Positions 45,531 to 56,280 of a stretch of DNA of 64,000 nucleotides are shown piece after piece. The DNA is from Agapanthus africanus (taxonomy: Eukaryota > Streptophyta > Magnoliopsida > Asparagales > Amaryllidaceae). Within the stretch, counting starts at the first letter, position 1; the number at the start of each line of letters is the position of its first letter. The notes beneath the pieces were generated by a model. That model saw only the letters and a program-made list of their open reading frames with translations. It was not told the origin of the DNA and searched no databases. Location of the stretch: positions 299,980,044 through 300,044,043 of the forward strand of contig CM057337.1 in the NCBI GenBank assembly GCA_030015575.1. The letters are read 5' to 3'. The translations under genes and the position numbers were made by a program.

Positions 45531-45766
45531 TTGCATAGCGGTATATATGATATACCCTGCACCTTATTCGATGAGGAAAGAGCCGAGATCCCTTCACCGG
45601 GAGTGACCTCTTTAGCAAAACTGGCAGATGCTACAACACTCGGTTTGACTTTTGACTGCTTTTGGAGTTTTTCTTTGCACAGTGATATATATGATATATC
45701 CCGCACCTTATTCGATGAGGAAAGAGCCGAGATCCCTTCACCGGGAGTGACCTCTTTAGCAAAACT
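45531..45766 (+). other. Copia-C leader, two cloverleaf-like modules
   Basis: Copy 1 is 45531-45623, with a perfect closing stem CAGTTTTGC/GCAAAACTG. Copy 2 is 45666-45766, closing stem AGTTTT/AAAACT. Inner arms in copy 1: GGTATAT-ATG-ATATACC; CCTTAT-TCG-ATGAGG (G-U wobble); AAAGAG/CTCTTT around TCCC-TTCACC-GGGA. Copy 2 has GATATAT-ATG-ATATATC as first arm. Confidence 0.68.
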
Positions 45767-45876
45767 AATGAAAGCCTCAAAATCACTCCATTTCAAAATT
45801 CACTAGATTCTGCAACGATATCAAGTTCATTACGCTCATGGTTTTTCTGAAAAACCTGCGTAGCCCTCCGTCATTT

Positions 45877-46119
45877 CAGATAAGTACTACTTAGTATTCA
45901 TGCTGCGGTAGTTTGGCCTCCGTCAAGGCGTAGTGTATGGTAGCTAACTAGTGCTTATCTGCTGGCATATGATGCGATTGGATTAGGGTATTCGTACGGC
46001 GTAGTTTGGCCTCCGTCAAGGGTCGTACGGGTGGGTTTAATTCAATCAAGAAATGACGGGTTGAACCTTACTAGCGCCCTGTGGGTAGTTTGGCCTCCGT
46101 CAAGGTCATGGGACGTTAG
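45877..46119 (+). other. Copia-C leader, hairpins A, B and C with identical loops
   Basis: A is 45877-45961, B is 45976-46047 and C is 46071-46119. The loop motif TTTGGCCTCCGTCAAGG is identical at all three sites (motif blocks start at 45908, 46001 and 46085) and differs from the Copia-B loop. Stem changes preserve pairing (CAT/ATG in A where Copia-B has CGT/GCG; CGTACG/CGTACG in B; CCTGTG/CATGGG in C). Confidence 0.7.
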
Positions 46120-46557
46120 GGGCAAAAGCATTATCGGGAATTTCAAGTGTTGAAATTTGCAATGAGATTGCATACCTTCTATGAGATAGTTGGATCCCGA
46201 TACCCACTGCGAGTAATTGTTACTCCTGAGAGAGTTTTACACAGGACAATTAGCCGATCAAGTAGGTGTCTAGAAAGGTGTCAACGGGGTTACGCCTCTG
46301 GGAAAACGAGGTTTACTTTAATTAGGTCCGTGCGAAAGCACGGGGAACCTCCCTCAAAGTACCGACACTGGCCTGACTGAAAGATCGGCGAAGTTGTAGG
46401 GTGTAATTAATCCCGGCTAATCTTTCCTTTTAGGGTTTGAAGGAAGATTTGATAAAAACCAGTGGGAGCCATCCTGATTAGATAAGATAATAACCAATCT
46501 GATCTTGCAAGAGCATACGCTAAAGTGTTTTCTTCTCTCTCTCTCCAGGTAGCGACC

Positions 46558-46692
46558 ATGTCATGCCTTAATCAAGATAATAATATGGATGTATTGACCG
46601 AACCCGCATGTTATACTGTGCAGGGGAACGTTGAACCCGTTCTATCTTATAAGTGTTATAAGACTGAACAGGAAACAGGAGAATATCGGATG
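46558..46692 (+). pseudogene. Copia-C, first codons of the polyprotein
   Basis: ATG at 46558 follows the same leader end as in Copia-A. About 45 codons match the Copia-A N terminus (LNQDNN, DVLTEPA) and include the same degenerate zinc knuckle. They end at the deletion junction. The Gag capsid region would be absent here too, to judge from how soon the knuckle follows the start. Confidence 0.8.
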
Positions 46693-48447
46693 TGGTATCG
46701 GATGTGATATTATCGAGGCGGGATCACCGACTATATGTATATATGTATCGACTCAGAGGTTAGGCGGTTTCCCTTACCTGCAGTTAGCTTATTAGCTCAG
46801 CCTTATAGTTGGCGTAGCTGTATGACTCTTATGACATTAGATGCAGTTTAGCTTTCACTGTGTTTAGTATTCAGCTCCCGTACATTATTGTTGTTGCTCT
46901 GCATCGCATACTTATTGTGATTCATATTCCATTATTGATATTATACTGTTAGGACACCAACACCATTACCGATGATGCGTATGTACCACGTACACTTATT
47001 TTCCGGAGCACACACATCTTCATCGGTAATTGCCATGTCACGTACACTTAGAGAATTTTATTGCTTGATTTAGCTTGTTAGCTAGTAGTGACATGATATT
47101 AGTGTACTTTCCTTATATGCCAGCTTGACGTTGTGGTTATTACTTGTCACATCATGCATACTATTGCTTATTATATGCCGCATTCATGGATTCTCATGCT
47201 TATATTCATGGTTTACATGCTATTGATGATTCGGATTTCCATGATATTTTCTGGATTTGGAGGAAAACCGCAAAACACATATAAACTGCTTTCTCTCTTT
47301 TTAAATAAAAATACGGTTTTCCCATGATATATGAGTCGTCCACCATGAGTTTTAATGATGGATTTCGAGACCCGATTCGAGGAGGCGGATGAACCGTTTC
47401 GGGTACATGGTGGGCCCGGTGCGGTATCCCGGGGCAAGAAGATCGCAGGAGATGGCGTTGAGCCTGGCAGGGGAGCACTACCGACCGGTGATATTACCCG
47501 ACGCATCGGATATCCGGAGGTTACCGTCGTGATCATGAGATGGATGGTAGGGGCCGATCTGGACTGACAGCGTCCTGCATATTATGATTGAGACATTGAG
47601 ATTTGAGATATTGAGGTACAGAGATTGTGATACAGAGATATCGAGATATTTGGATTTATGTTTGTGCCGATGCTAGGAACTGTTTATGCTGATTTCATTC
47701 ATGATACCTCATTTTGAAAATATAGAAATCTCACTAATTTATGAAAGCAGTTTTCTTCAGTACATGCATTCTGTTTCATGCATTCATACATCATCCATAT
47801 GATACATTGCCACCTGATGCACTGACACGGGCACATGGGATTACACTTGAGTTGGATATTTACCCTATTCATTGTTATAGGTTGCTGGTTATATATTTGA
47901 GGATTATATATTATGATCGTATGACCTAAGATTGCGTCATACATGCGATTTTCTGTTCGTAGATCTTTTTCTACTCACGAGTTGACAACTCACCCTCGTT
48001 GTACCCCAGTTTCTTGTACGTGTTGCCGTATGGGTTCATTACGGCTTTGCGGGCACAGCTTTTTTCAGGTGACTTGCTAGTAGGTGGGTTATTTGTATCG
48101 TACCCATCATTATACATTGTATATTATATTTCAGTTGTATCTAGAAGTTCCATCAACCAAACATGTACTTATTTGAGATAGAGACCAGTGATGTTTATTC
48201 TTTCGACCTTAAAGTCGCGCGTTATATTTCTCTGGGTTTCATGCTGTTGGAGTTTCCTTTTCTGTTGTGATCCTCGTCTTTAGGCGTTGTATATTATGTT
48301 GTATACAGGTTGACTTGATATGGTTCTTCCTACTCTCTACTAATTTTCTTGGTTTGGATTTCTGGGTTCGGCTTACTTAGAGTACGTACGCCTCGAGACG
48401 TTCGTAGTCTAAGTGCCGGTCATGTTCCGTACTTTCGGGACGTGACA
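46693..48447 (+). repeat. LARD 3' LTR, second part
   Basis: Matches 36314-38068. The equivalent of 34033-36313 (about 2.28 kb) is missing from this LTR. Short open frames here are non-coding LTR sequence. Confidence 0.93.
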
Positions 48448-48452
48448 ACAGG

Positions 48453-49838
48453 CAATCCCCATCAACATGTCGCTCAGCTCAGGGCTCTCTGCGGCAACAC
48501 TGGAAGGGATGATAAGCTACTGCTTCGCCAATTCGTCGGCAGCTTGGCGGAGACGGCGTTCGAATAGTATTCAGAGCTTCCCAATGATTCCGTCAAAACT
48601 TTTACGGAGATGGAGTTGCTGTTCACCCAGCGTTTTGCAAGCGCTAGAGAACGCACCCCAATCACCGCATTAATTAACGCCAGAGTGAAGCCGGAAGAGA
48701 CATGGGTGCAGTATGCAATCCGGTGGTGGAACCTATGGTCAAGATGCGAACAGCGCATAGAAGAGGTTTCTACAGTAGGCATGTTTGTGGGAACCCTCGA
48801 TCCGCAGGAGGCCATATCCCAATTCATGATGTTCTTCAAGCCGACCACCTTCCAGGCCTTAATCGGCAAGATGGACCAGATGGGCCATAAACCGCTCTCT
48901 TCAAAGACGGAGCTTCGAAATGGAAAAGGCAAAGGGAAAGTGACCTTTGTCTCCAACACCCAACCAAGTGGCCCGAAACCGGTTGTTCGCCAAAGCAACA
49001 AGCGGCAATCCCTTGATGAGAAGTTGAGACGTCCCTACTCGTTTCCCCGGGATAAAACAAGGAGACTGTTCGAACTAGCAGTGCGCAACGAGCTCATCAC
49101 TCTACCGGAGCTGAGACACCCACTACAACCAAACGATGTCAACGATCCCAATTACTGCCCCTACCATCGAGTATTGGGCCATCCACTCGAAGATTGCTAC
49201 GTCTTCAAAAATTGGGTTGATGACCAATACCAACAGGGCAAGTTCACGATGTCCGAAAACTGGAAGATAAATCCGCCACAACAGCACACTCCTAAAAGGG
49301 TGTACACACTGGGGGCATCGTGCTCTTTTATAGAAGAAGCTCCATGGGAGGTCGCACTTTCAGCCAAGACAAAAAGAATGCTGAAGGGTCTTCATACATG
49401 CCCGGTAATCAGGTGGAAAAGCCCGCTAGAGCCTGAGATCATTGAGGGAATGCTAAAACCATGCCCGACACCGAGAATTGGTAGCGATGGTCAAAACACT
49501 CACGCCCAGCCGTCAAAGTCTTCAAAAAGAAGAAGAAGCCCGTGAAGTCTGACGCACTGGAAGAATACAACCAGAAGGCGCGAACCCCAGTCATGCTTCA
49601 AGATTTTCTCAATCACATCCTTAAAAGTGAAAATAACGACAATGATGAGGGAGATGACTTGGCAGAGGAACCCGAAGATTATGTGGCAAGTTGCCACACA
49701 ATCTCCCATTCATCGCTAGGCAACAAAGAAGCTCACTCGGCACTAGAAGATAACGTAGAGGAGCTGGGGGCAGGAGCAGTGCCAAAATCCTTGGATTATG
49801 TGACAATGATTATCAAGGAGAAACCTACTTGTTTATAG
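48453..49838 (+). pseudogene. G2 gag, C-terminal part (capsid-type domain and zinc-finger-like motif)
   Basis: The reading frame continues from 33420 after the LARD. It carries the retrotransposon Gag domain of plant Gypsy elements (HVAQLRALCGNTG; LLRQFVGSLAETAFE; then after one TAG at 48565 a FTEMELLFTQRFASAR segment and KPEETWVQYAIRWWNLW). A Cys/His motif follows at about 49155-49200 (CPYHRVLGHPLEDCYVF). Near 49500-49545 the frame shifts: one frame ends at TGA 49545, and the other (49542-49838) carries on with the expected Lys-rich and acidic tail and stops at 49838. Protease, RT and integrase do not follow, so G2 encodes at most Gag. Confidence 0.88.
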
Positions 49839-49871
49839 AGCATCTGGGGAAACTCCGCCTCAAAGCTACTA

Positions 49872-49985
49872 CGGACCGAAATGTCCCTAAACTAACAACG
49901 GACTGAAACGTCCCTAAACTAACGATGGACCGCAATGTCCTAAAACTTGCAATTGACCGAAACGTCGTTAAACTACTACCAACCC
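49872..49985 (+). repeat. GGAC...GTCC hairpins after gag
   Basis: Four units (GGACCGAAATGTCC, GGACTGAAACGTCC, GGACCGCAATGTCC, GACCGAAACGTC), each followed by CTAAAC or similar. The same type as in the G2 LTR at 30792-31030. Confidence 0.8.
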
Positions 49986-50138
49986 GCCTCGTCCCCAGGC
50001 TGACGTGGTTAAAAAAAAGGGTACGTCCACAAGCGAATTAGGAACGGATGAAAACCCGAAAGGGCTCCGTGAGTAAAAACAGCTGGACTACCAGCGAGTT
50101 TGTGAAAATCCGAAAGGGCGCAGTCTCGTTAAAATACA

Positions 50139-50548
50139 CTTGCAAGGTCCCCTCGACCTTGTGAGGAGAAAATACCTGCATGAGATCCTTACGACTCACA
50201 AGGGAGCAACGCACTTAGGGATCCCCACGATTCTTAAGGAGAAATTACACTTACGAGATCCTCACGACTCGTAAGGAGAACCCTCTTATGAGACCCTCAC
50301 GGCTCATAAGATTCAAAAGCCTTAAGCTACAGGGATCTGAACCTGTTCTTAAGCCATCACCTTTTCCAGACTGCCCTACAAGAGTTTCAATATTGACCCT
50401 TGTATACAATCCACGGGCACGAATAAACATTTCATTAACAAAGTCCCACCAGCGACTAGGGATATGCTCACACGGTGAACGACCCTTATAAGTCCTCTCG
50501 ATTCATAAGGAGAAAACACTCTTGTAAGATCCTTACGACTTATAAGAG
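50139..50548 (+). repeat. G2 hairpin array, first block
   Basis: Hairpins at 50139-50166, 50179-50199, 50213-50238, 50250-50275, 50285-50310, 50485-50510 and 50519-50548. Stems vary (CTTACGAG/CTCGTAAG, CTTATGAG/CTCATAAG, CTCTTGTAAG/CTTATAAGAG), while the loop stays near ATCCTCACGA. A GAGAAA-type linker follows most. A unit starting about 50557 is cut by the Athila insertion. Confidence 0.85.
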
Positions 50549-50567
50549 AACATACACTTAAGAATCC

Positions 50568-51993
50568 TGATTGATGTGGAAGATTTTGCTTGTGCGTTTT
50601 TAAAATCAAGATCAAGAATATACCGCAATCAATAACGGTGTCGCTTGGTAGCTAGCCGGTTGAGTACAGGTCGGTCCAAAGGGAAAACGTGTTCTTTCTT
50701 TAAGTTCTTATGAGTTAAGTCTTATTTTTGGTAGGTTTTGATTTACAAATCTAAAATTGAAATTAATTTGATTTAAAGTCTTGCTAGGGTTAGGATTAGG
50801 TTAGTTTGGAAAAAGAATTCAACTCACTGCTTTCTTTGCCCTAGTTAAGAACATAGGTGTTAGGGTAGTAGTCAACAAAGGGGATTATCACGAATAGGAA
50901 GAAACATAGTTTCTTCCTTTTGGTCCTTATCCGTCCTTTCTTGGCTCTTAGCCTTAACCTCTATGTAAATCAAGCACAATCGGTCTAACTAGGGTATCAC
51001 CGCTATCTCGTTGGATAGGGTGCCATAGTGAGCAGTGTGTGGTTAATTTAAATAGAGTCCTAATTAATTAATTTATACGAGCAATGAAAGGAATGGGAGA
51101 GGTTTCCATCTCTCAAGCCTTCCCTATCCTAACCCTAACAAGTGAGGAATTACTCACTCATTAGGAAAGTTACGATGAGATTCATTTTTATAATTTTTTC
51201 TTTTTAATAAACTAATTAACTTGCAGATAAATAAAGACAGATAAAAAATTGCAGAAAAATAAATTTCAATTAAGAAGAATGCAAGATAAAATGAAAAACA
51301 CTTACTTTTATTGATGACCTCTTCAACGATTACAAGGAAAGAAAATTTTAATCTAAAAATAAAAAGAGGCATGCCTAATTAGGCTTCTGGTTTTCTTATT
51401 TATAGATAGGAGAAACCCTAGGGTTTACATCGGATCCACATTTGAAATTACAAGACTACCCTAATAAAGCCGGGTCAATGCACCGACACCCACCGACACG
51501 TGCACCAACACGTGCACTGCACGGCCGCAGATCCATGGCAGAATGCCATGTTTCATCGCGGTTCCACGGCCATATGGTGAGTTCTTGGACTCAGTTCTTT
51601 AGGGATGAATCAAGTTGCCTTTTCTTTCTGTTTTCTTTACTTGGTTCCTCAGAATTTTTTCTACTTTCTTCCAGATTTCCAACAGTGCAGAATTTGTGGA
51701 CTTTTACCGTTAGCTTCGCGTTGAAGTCTTGAAGCTTGTGCTGCCCTTGTGCTTTGTGCAATTGAACTGTTTACTGATCTTCATTTGTTCCTTGAACTGT
51801 TAGGCGGCATCATATGGATTCATCTATTGTTGGTTGTAGTCTCACTTTTATAACATCTTTTCATGAATTTCACTGAATTTTCCTGAGAACCTGTACCCTG
51901 CAACTATTTAGCAGACATGGATCAAAAGCACCTATTTATTAGTAATATGATTAAGAATGGGCGATATAATAATGCAAAATTCTTATATGAACA
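50568..51993 (-). repeat. Athila 3' LTR (1426 bp)
   Basis: On the minus strand it begins TGTTCATA and ends in CA. A TATA-like CTATCTATAAATAAG lies at about 51395-51410 (minus). The GC hairpin region is 51521-51573, with several mutated pairs relative to the other LTR. Confidence 0.92.
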
Positions 51994-53545
51994 AATACCC
52001 CTAAACTTATCTTTTGCTTGTCCCGAGCAAAACCAATTTATTCTCGAAAAATCCTAACCTCACATTCGCAGGGAATCGTGATTGCACTGAGCTCATGCAA
52101 CAAGCTATTATACCTCTAGGTGTCCCTAGTAAGAGGAGTGTTGCCTCCTGAGGGTTTTCAACGGATACTACCGATAAAATCCGATCAATTTGGCCATTGA
52201 CTCTAATTCTTCAATTCAGTATTCTAGTAAGAAATTCTATTATCTTCAACTTAGAAATCATCAACCCGTATTTTTCACACTTCCTTTTCATTTATCTTAA
52301 GATCATATACGTTTTGCCAGTTTATAAAGCTTTCAGCATCTCCTGAGTTTTTCTTTTAAGGTTCCATCTCAACTTAGAAATTTTTATCATCTCTACTGAA
52401 GGTATAAACCCTATCTTTCATCCAAACCCTAATCATATATCCCTACGTGTGTGTATGTATCACCCATACACTTGGAAATTCAATTCAAGCTATCATACTC
52501 TTGTCCATCGTCCAAAGTATTTTTAGTTGGTGAATTTTGGATGAAATTGATCACATATCCTTTATGCGACCGTTAATACTTCTTGAGATACTAACGACCG
52601 ATTATAAAATGTGTTCGCGCATTAAGGCGTAATTCCTCGTCTTGTAATACCTAAGGCTTTAGCAGTGACTCCCAAACTAGTTGGTCTAAGGCACTAGGTG
52701 ATAAAGCACCCTCGCTATAATTTTTTATTTATGCAGCCTTAAGTAATTACAAAACCAGTGTTCATTTTTTTATTCACACTTGTACTTTTTTATTTTATTT
52801 TCCTTTATACTAAACATTTTAGACAAGAGCATTTCAAGGTATCCTCTACCATCCCATGTTTCAAGGTGCGTGTTTATGCGAGTTGTAAGGTATATATTTT
52901 CAGGATTTAGAATTAAGGTTCGGAATTATTTTTCAGACTTATACTTCACATAAAAATTCCAATACTCTTCCCTTATTTTTACTTAGCCCAAGAACTGAAC
53001 TTAAAATTTGCCTTTTTCTAAATAAACCACAAGGACATATATTTTCTACAGTTAAACTTTAAAAAATGATATTTTTAAGGGTTTTTAACTTACTAAGTTT
53101 GAGGACCTAGTTTTTCCTAACTAGTCAACCGTCTTGTCGAACTTAAGTCGAATATGGCCAAAATTGAAATTTTCAATTCTTATAATTTTTAAAATTTTTC
53201 AATTTTTTATTTGATTTTATTTTTATAGTTTTTTTTATTTTCATTTTTTAGTTTTTATATTTTTTTTATAAAGATGCAATGCGGAATCAAATATGCAAAG
53301 AAAGAAGAAACAAATATGTACAAAAATAAAAATATGCAAATGCAAAGATAACTATTTACAAACCACCTTCACCTCCAAACTTATCAAAAGCAGTGCCCTC
53401 ACTGCTCATGGCCTCGCCGTCCCCTCGAACGTGAACGGGAACGTTCCTCTCTCGCCAACAGAGTGGTCATGCCATTCTCTATTTCCGTCACTCGGTTGTC
53501 CAGGTTGGTCACCATCCCAATCAATCTGTCTATCCGCCTAGTGGC
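51994..53545 (-). other. Athila 3' untranslated region
   Basis: Polypurine tract adjacent to the LTR, then AT-rich DNA without a frame on either strand. Confidence 0.7.
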
Positions 53546-54358
53546 TTACCAAAGCAAACGTGCATGTGCTGCAGGGGTAAGCTCTTCTTCGCTCGCGGTG
53601 GAGCTGGAGCTTGGTGTCTTGGCGGGTACATTCTCGGCCGGTTCAGTGCGTGACCATACATCTTTTAAGCGTGTGTAGGACGTGGATACGCCCTCAATAA
53701 GAGGTCTAATGGGGATACCTCCATGCATATAAAACTCAAATTCCTCCACAGGGAGGAAATAGCGACACAGTTGTGTCACTAACATAGGGCTTGGATAATT
53801 GGCAGCCCTTTTGCCCGCACCGATTGAATGAAGTAATACCGTGCACATATCATAGCTGGGGTTCCTAGTCATCAAGGTGTGCACGATATGAAGGGATGGT
53901 GTGAAAAATGTAGTATTGTGTGAACTACCAAAAATGTTATTTTATGCCCAACAGCACACAGTGAGTACATTCGCAAAGAGGGTTCTAGGCTCGATGCCCT
54001 TACGTGGCTCCCTCGAACAGTCATTACCCATCAAGGGTAAGTAATCCTCGAATTGGAGGGGTTGGTCATGGGTAGGTAGCCTAGGAATTAAGGTGACTTC
54101 ATGGATGAAGTCCCTATCGATTATGATTTCTCTATGCCCCCAAATTAGCCTAATGTAACCATGTTGTGAGAGGCTACCATCATCCATGCACTCGTAAAAT
54201 CGGGTGACGAGATCCGGAAGAGCGAAGGAGTTTGGATGGTTAAACAGTAAAAAATTCCATCCGCGCCTACGGATCTCTTTACCGAAATAACTTCCGTAGA
54301 TCGTGTGTGCAAAGATTTGGGAAAAGTCCCTCTCGAATTGTAAAGTTGGTGCCATCAC
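53546..54358 (-). pseudogene. Plant-transposon-type ORF of the Athila-like element, one stop
   Basis: A single minus-strand frame starts at ATG 54358 and is interrupted by TAA at 53942-53944; the same frame continues to 53546. The product resembles the putative plant transposon protein domain found in Athila and related elements: an N-terminal RRRGWNFLLFNHP stretch, then DLVTRFYECM and YIRLIWGHREIIIDRDFIHE, then after the stop LMTRNPSYDMCTVLLHSI and MLVTQLCR. The tail is Ser/Thr/Glu-rich. Its role is unknown; no catalytic motif is seen. Family assignment is from memory of the domain's look and should be tested. Confidence 0.6.
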
Positions 54359-55129
54359 AGAGAATGAAAATTGCAGAATTTATAACTTAACAGAGAAGAG
54401 TTTAGAGATCGAACCACCTCTGAATTTTTCAGAGGGAGACGACACCAGGGAGCGGCGGATCAGCGGCACAAAGGCTGTTTCGACGGCGGAAGCGCAGCGG
54501 CGTGGGGCGATCTCCTTGCTCTGGCTGCTATGGCAGCTAGGGTTTTGGGAGACGAAAATATTAGGGTTTGGTGAAAGCCGCAGAGGGGTCGGGTTCTATT
54601 TATAAGGGGGTGTTTTGGTTATTTGCAAAAAAGGACCGCCTAAAAAGAGGAATTTATTTGTAAATAATTTTTTTTATTTTTTTATATATTTTTTATTAAA
54701 ACTGAAATTTACAAAAATACCTCCAAAAATTTTAAAAATTTTATTTTTTTTATTTTTTTAATGTAATTACAAGTGATACATACCCCCAAACTTATTTGAA
54801 ACAGTGTTTCCACTGTTTATGCGGTGAAGTTCAGGATTAGAGGGGAAAAGAGAACAGTATCAATCTATACAAGGCCTTACACAGGCCAAAAGTGAGCACC
54901 AACCATTCAAATATTCTATCTCTGTAGTGTGTTGGTTGGTGAAAGAATGCGGAGAGGAAAAAATTGGATAATACGCGAGACCGTATGGGATGGAAGGTGA
55001 AATACGATCTCGGTATATTAGGAGAAGAACGGCGGAAGAGAGAAAGAAGTGTAGTACGAACTTGAGGGTGTAAATTGAGTGAATAAATTTGTACAAATTT
55101 TGATGACCGATGTGTAAAAAGCGATTGTG
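54359..55129 (-). other. Athila interior, AT-rich, no gene
   Basis: T/A-rich low-complexity DNA at 54650-54780 and a PPT-like CCCCCAAACTTA at 54783. No supported frame. Confidence 0.6.
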
Positions 55130-56280
55130 CTAATCTATCAACCCGTCGAGAAATGGGGTCAAATCTTTCAAGATTCGTGAGGAAACAAGGGTACGTTGAA
55201 CTTGGTAAACCAAACATTGAAAATGAAAGTGATACGGTTTCTTGCGCGGTCGGAACGATGGAAAGGATGAAGGGGGTGATTTAGGAAGGGTAACAGTTAA
55301 AGGTTCAGGAGGGTGTACACAGTCAGTGGAAGGGACATGATGAATTGGAGAATCCGACTCATCAAACAAAACTGGTTCATCCTCAATACTATCCTCATAA
55401 TTCCCCTCAAAAGTTATCTCATTCATGCAATTATCATCAAAATCCAGACGCATATGAAGTTCGGGAAAACAGTTAATGACTCGGGATGATGAGTTGAAGA
55501 GAGAAACTCATCCAAATCTGTTGGTTCATCATCCAAAATATTCCCAGCGTCAATATCCTCGATCAAGTGAAAATTAAATTTTTCAGACACCTCATCAAAA
55601 GCATGGATATCAATCAATTCAGGTTCTACAGTAGAGGTGTAGAGGTCAAAAGGATTGGTGATAGTTTCACTCGAAAGGGATCCTTCACAATCAGGTAAAT
55701 CAAACACTACTAAGTCACACAACTCATTAAATGTTTTATCTTCAACTGGTGAATCACGTGGGACACTCGACAGACATTCAAAACCGGAGTTGTGGGATTC
55801 AATTGGGGATGGGTAGGTTTGATTTGGAAGGGTGTACAGCTCACTCTCACCACTCCAATTCTCAATCTGTCCAACCGCCTCATTATACATTGAAAAATTT
55901 GGAGCTAGTTGGAAACTAGCTCCTGGGTCACTAGGTTGTATAAGGGCGGCCATGGACACATTCAAATCCATCATCTGTTGGCTTGACGCTACCATAAAAT
56001 CTTCCAACGACTGTTCCAGACTAGACATGGGTTTTGAAAAAGTTTCAGTAAAAGATTTAAAGTTGTTTGGATACTGGAAACTCCCAAATGGCTGTTCAGA
56101 AGCAATGTCTAGGGGAGGTGCAAAAGTCGGGTAGGAATGGTAGGAATTGAATGGTTGGACAGGAGTAGGATCAATATTTGGATAAGAAGGTGAATGGAAT
56201 TTTTGATCCAAAGAATTTGCAGTGGTGAAAGGAGTGAAAGATCGGTTACGAGATTGTTCAATATGTTCAGCAATAGACAT
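55130..56280 (-). CDS. Unrecognised acidic ORFs in the Athila-like element
   Basis: A 285-codon frame opens at 56280 and ends at 55423; an overlapping 107-codon frame (55453-55130) continues similar composition in another frame, suggesting a frameshift near 55440. The product is rich in Ser, Pro, Phe, Asn and acidic residues (SSLEQSLEDFMVASSQQMMDL; DFLDD-type acidic stretches), with no membrane segment, zinc knuckle or catalytic motif visible. Its position after the leader is where gag would stand, but I cannot recognise a Gag domain. It could be a remnant or a lineage-specific ORF. Confidence 0.4.

Larger units (their letters stand above)
43829..46557 (+). other. Copia-C leader
   Basis: No gene. 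It holds the GC hairpin 44015-44062, the shared segment 44289-44449, the cloverleaf-like modules and hairpins A/B/C. It lacks the GC block of Copia-B. Confidence 0.85.
41704..46692 (+). mobile_element. Copia-C: 3'-truncated copia-family element
   Basis: 5' LTR 41704-43815, primer site near 43817, leader to 46557 and the first 45 codons of the frame are present. Everything downstream, including pol and the 3' LTR, is deleted, and the junction enters the LARD LTR at the equivalent of 36314. ATCGGATGTG occurs on both sides of the join, suggesting microhomology. Confidence 0.92.
33421..48447 (+). mobile_element. LARD: Tekay-like LTR element without coding capacity, duplication ACAGG
   Basis: It starts TGTAACATTTC and ends GTGACA, with ACAGG at 33416-33420 and 48448-48452. 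The primer site is tRNA-Met type (38073) and the polypurine tract is AGGGGGGAAGAC, both as in plant Tekay/Del chromoviruses. The 4.65-kb LTRs and 3.0-kb interior lack any gag-pol, matching the definition of a large retrotransposon derivative. The insertion splits the G2 gag in mid-codon, and the reading frame is restored when it is removed. The 3' LTR is interrupted by Copia-C and has a 2.3-kb deletion. Confidence 0.93.

Noticed and set aside
45518-45806. Frames with a duplicated FDEERAEIPSPGVTSLAKL-like peptide in all copia leaders
   Set aside because: The duplicated peptide comes from the two RNA modules. Compensatory changes and indels between copies follow base pairing, not codons; no start conserved.
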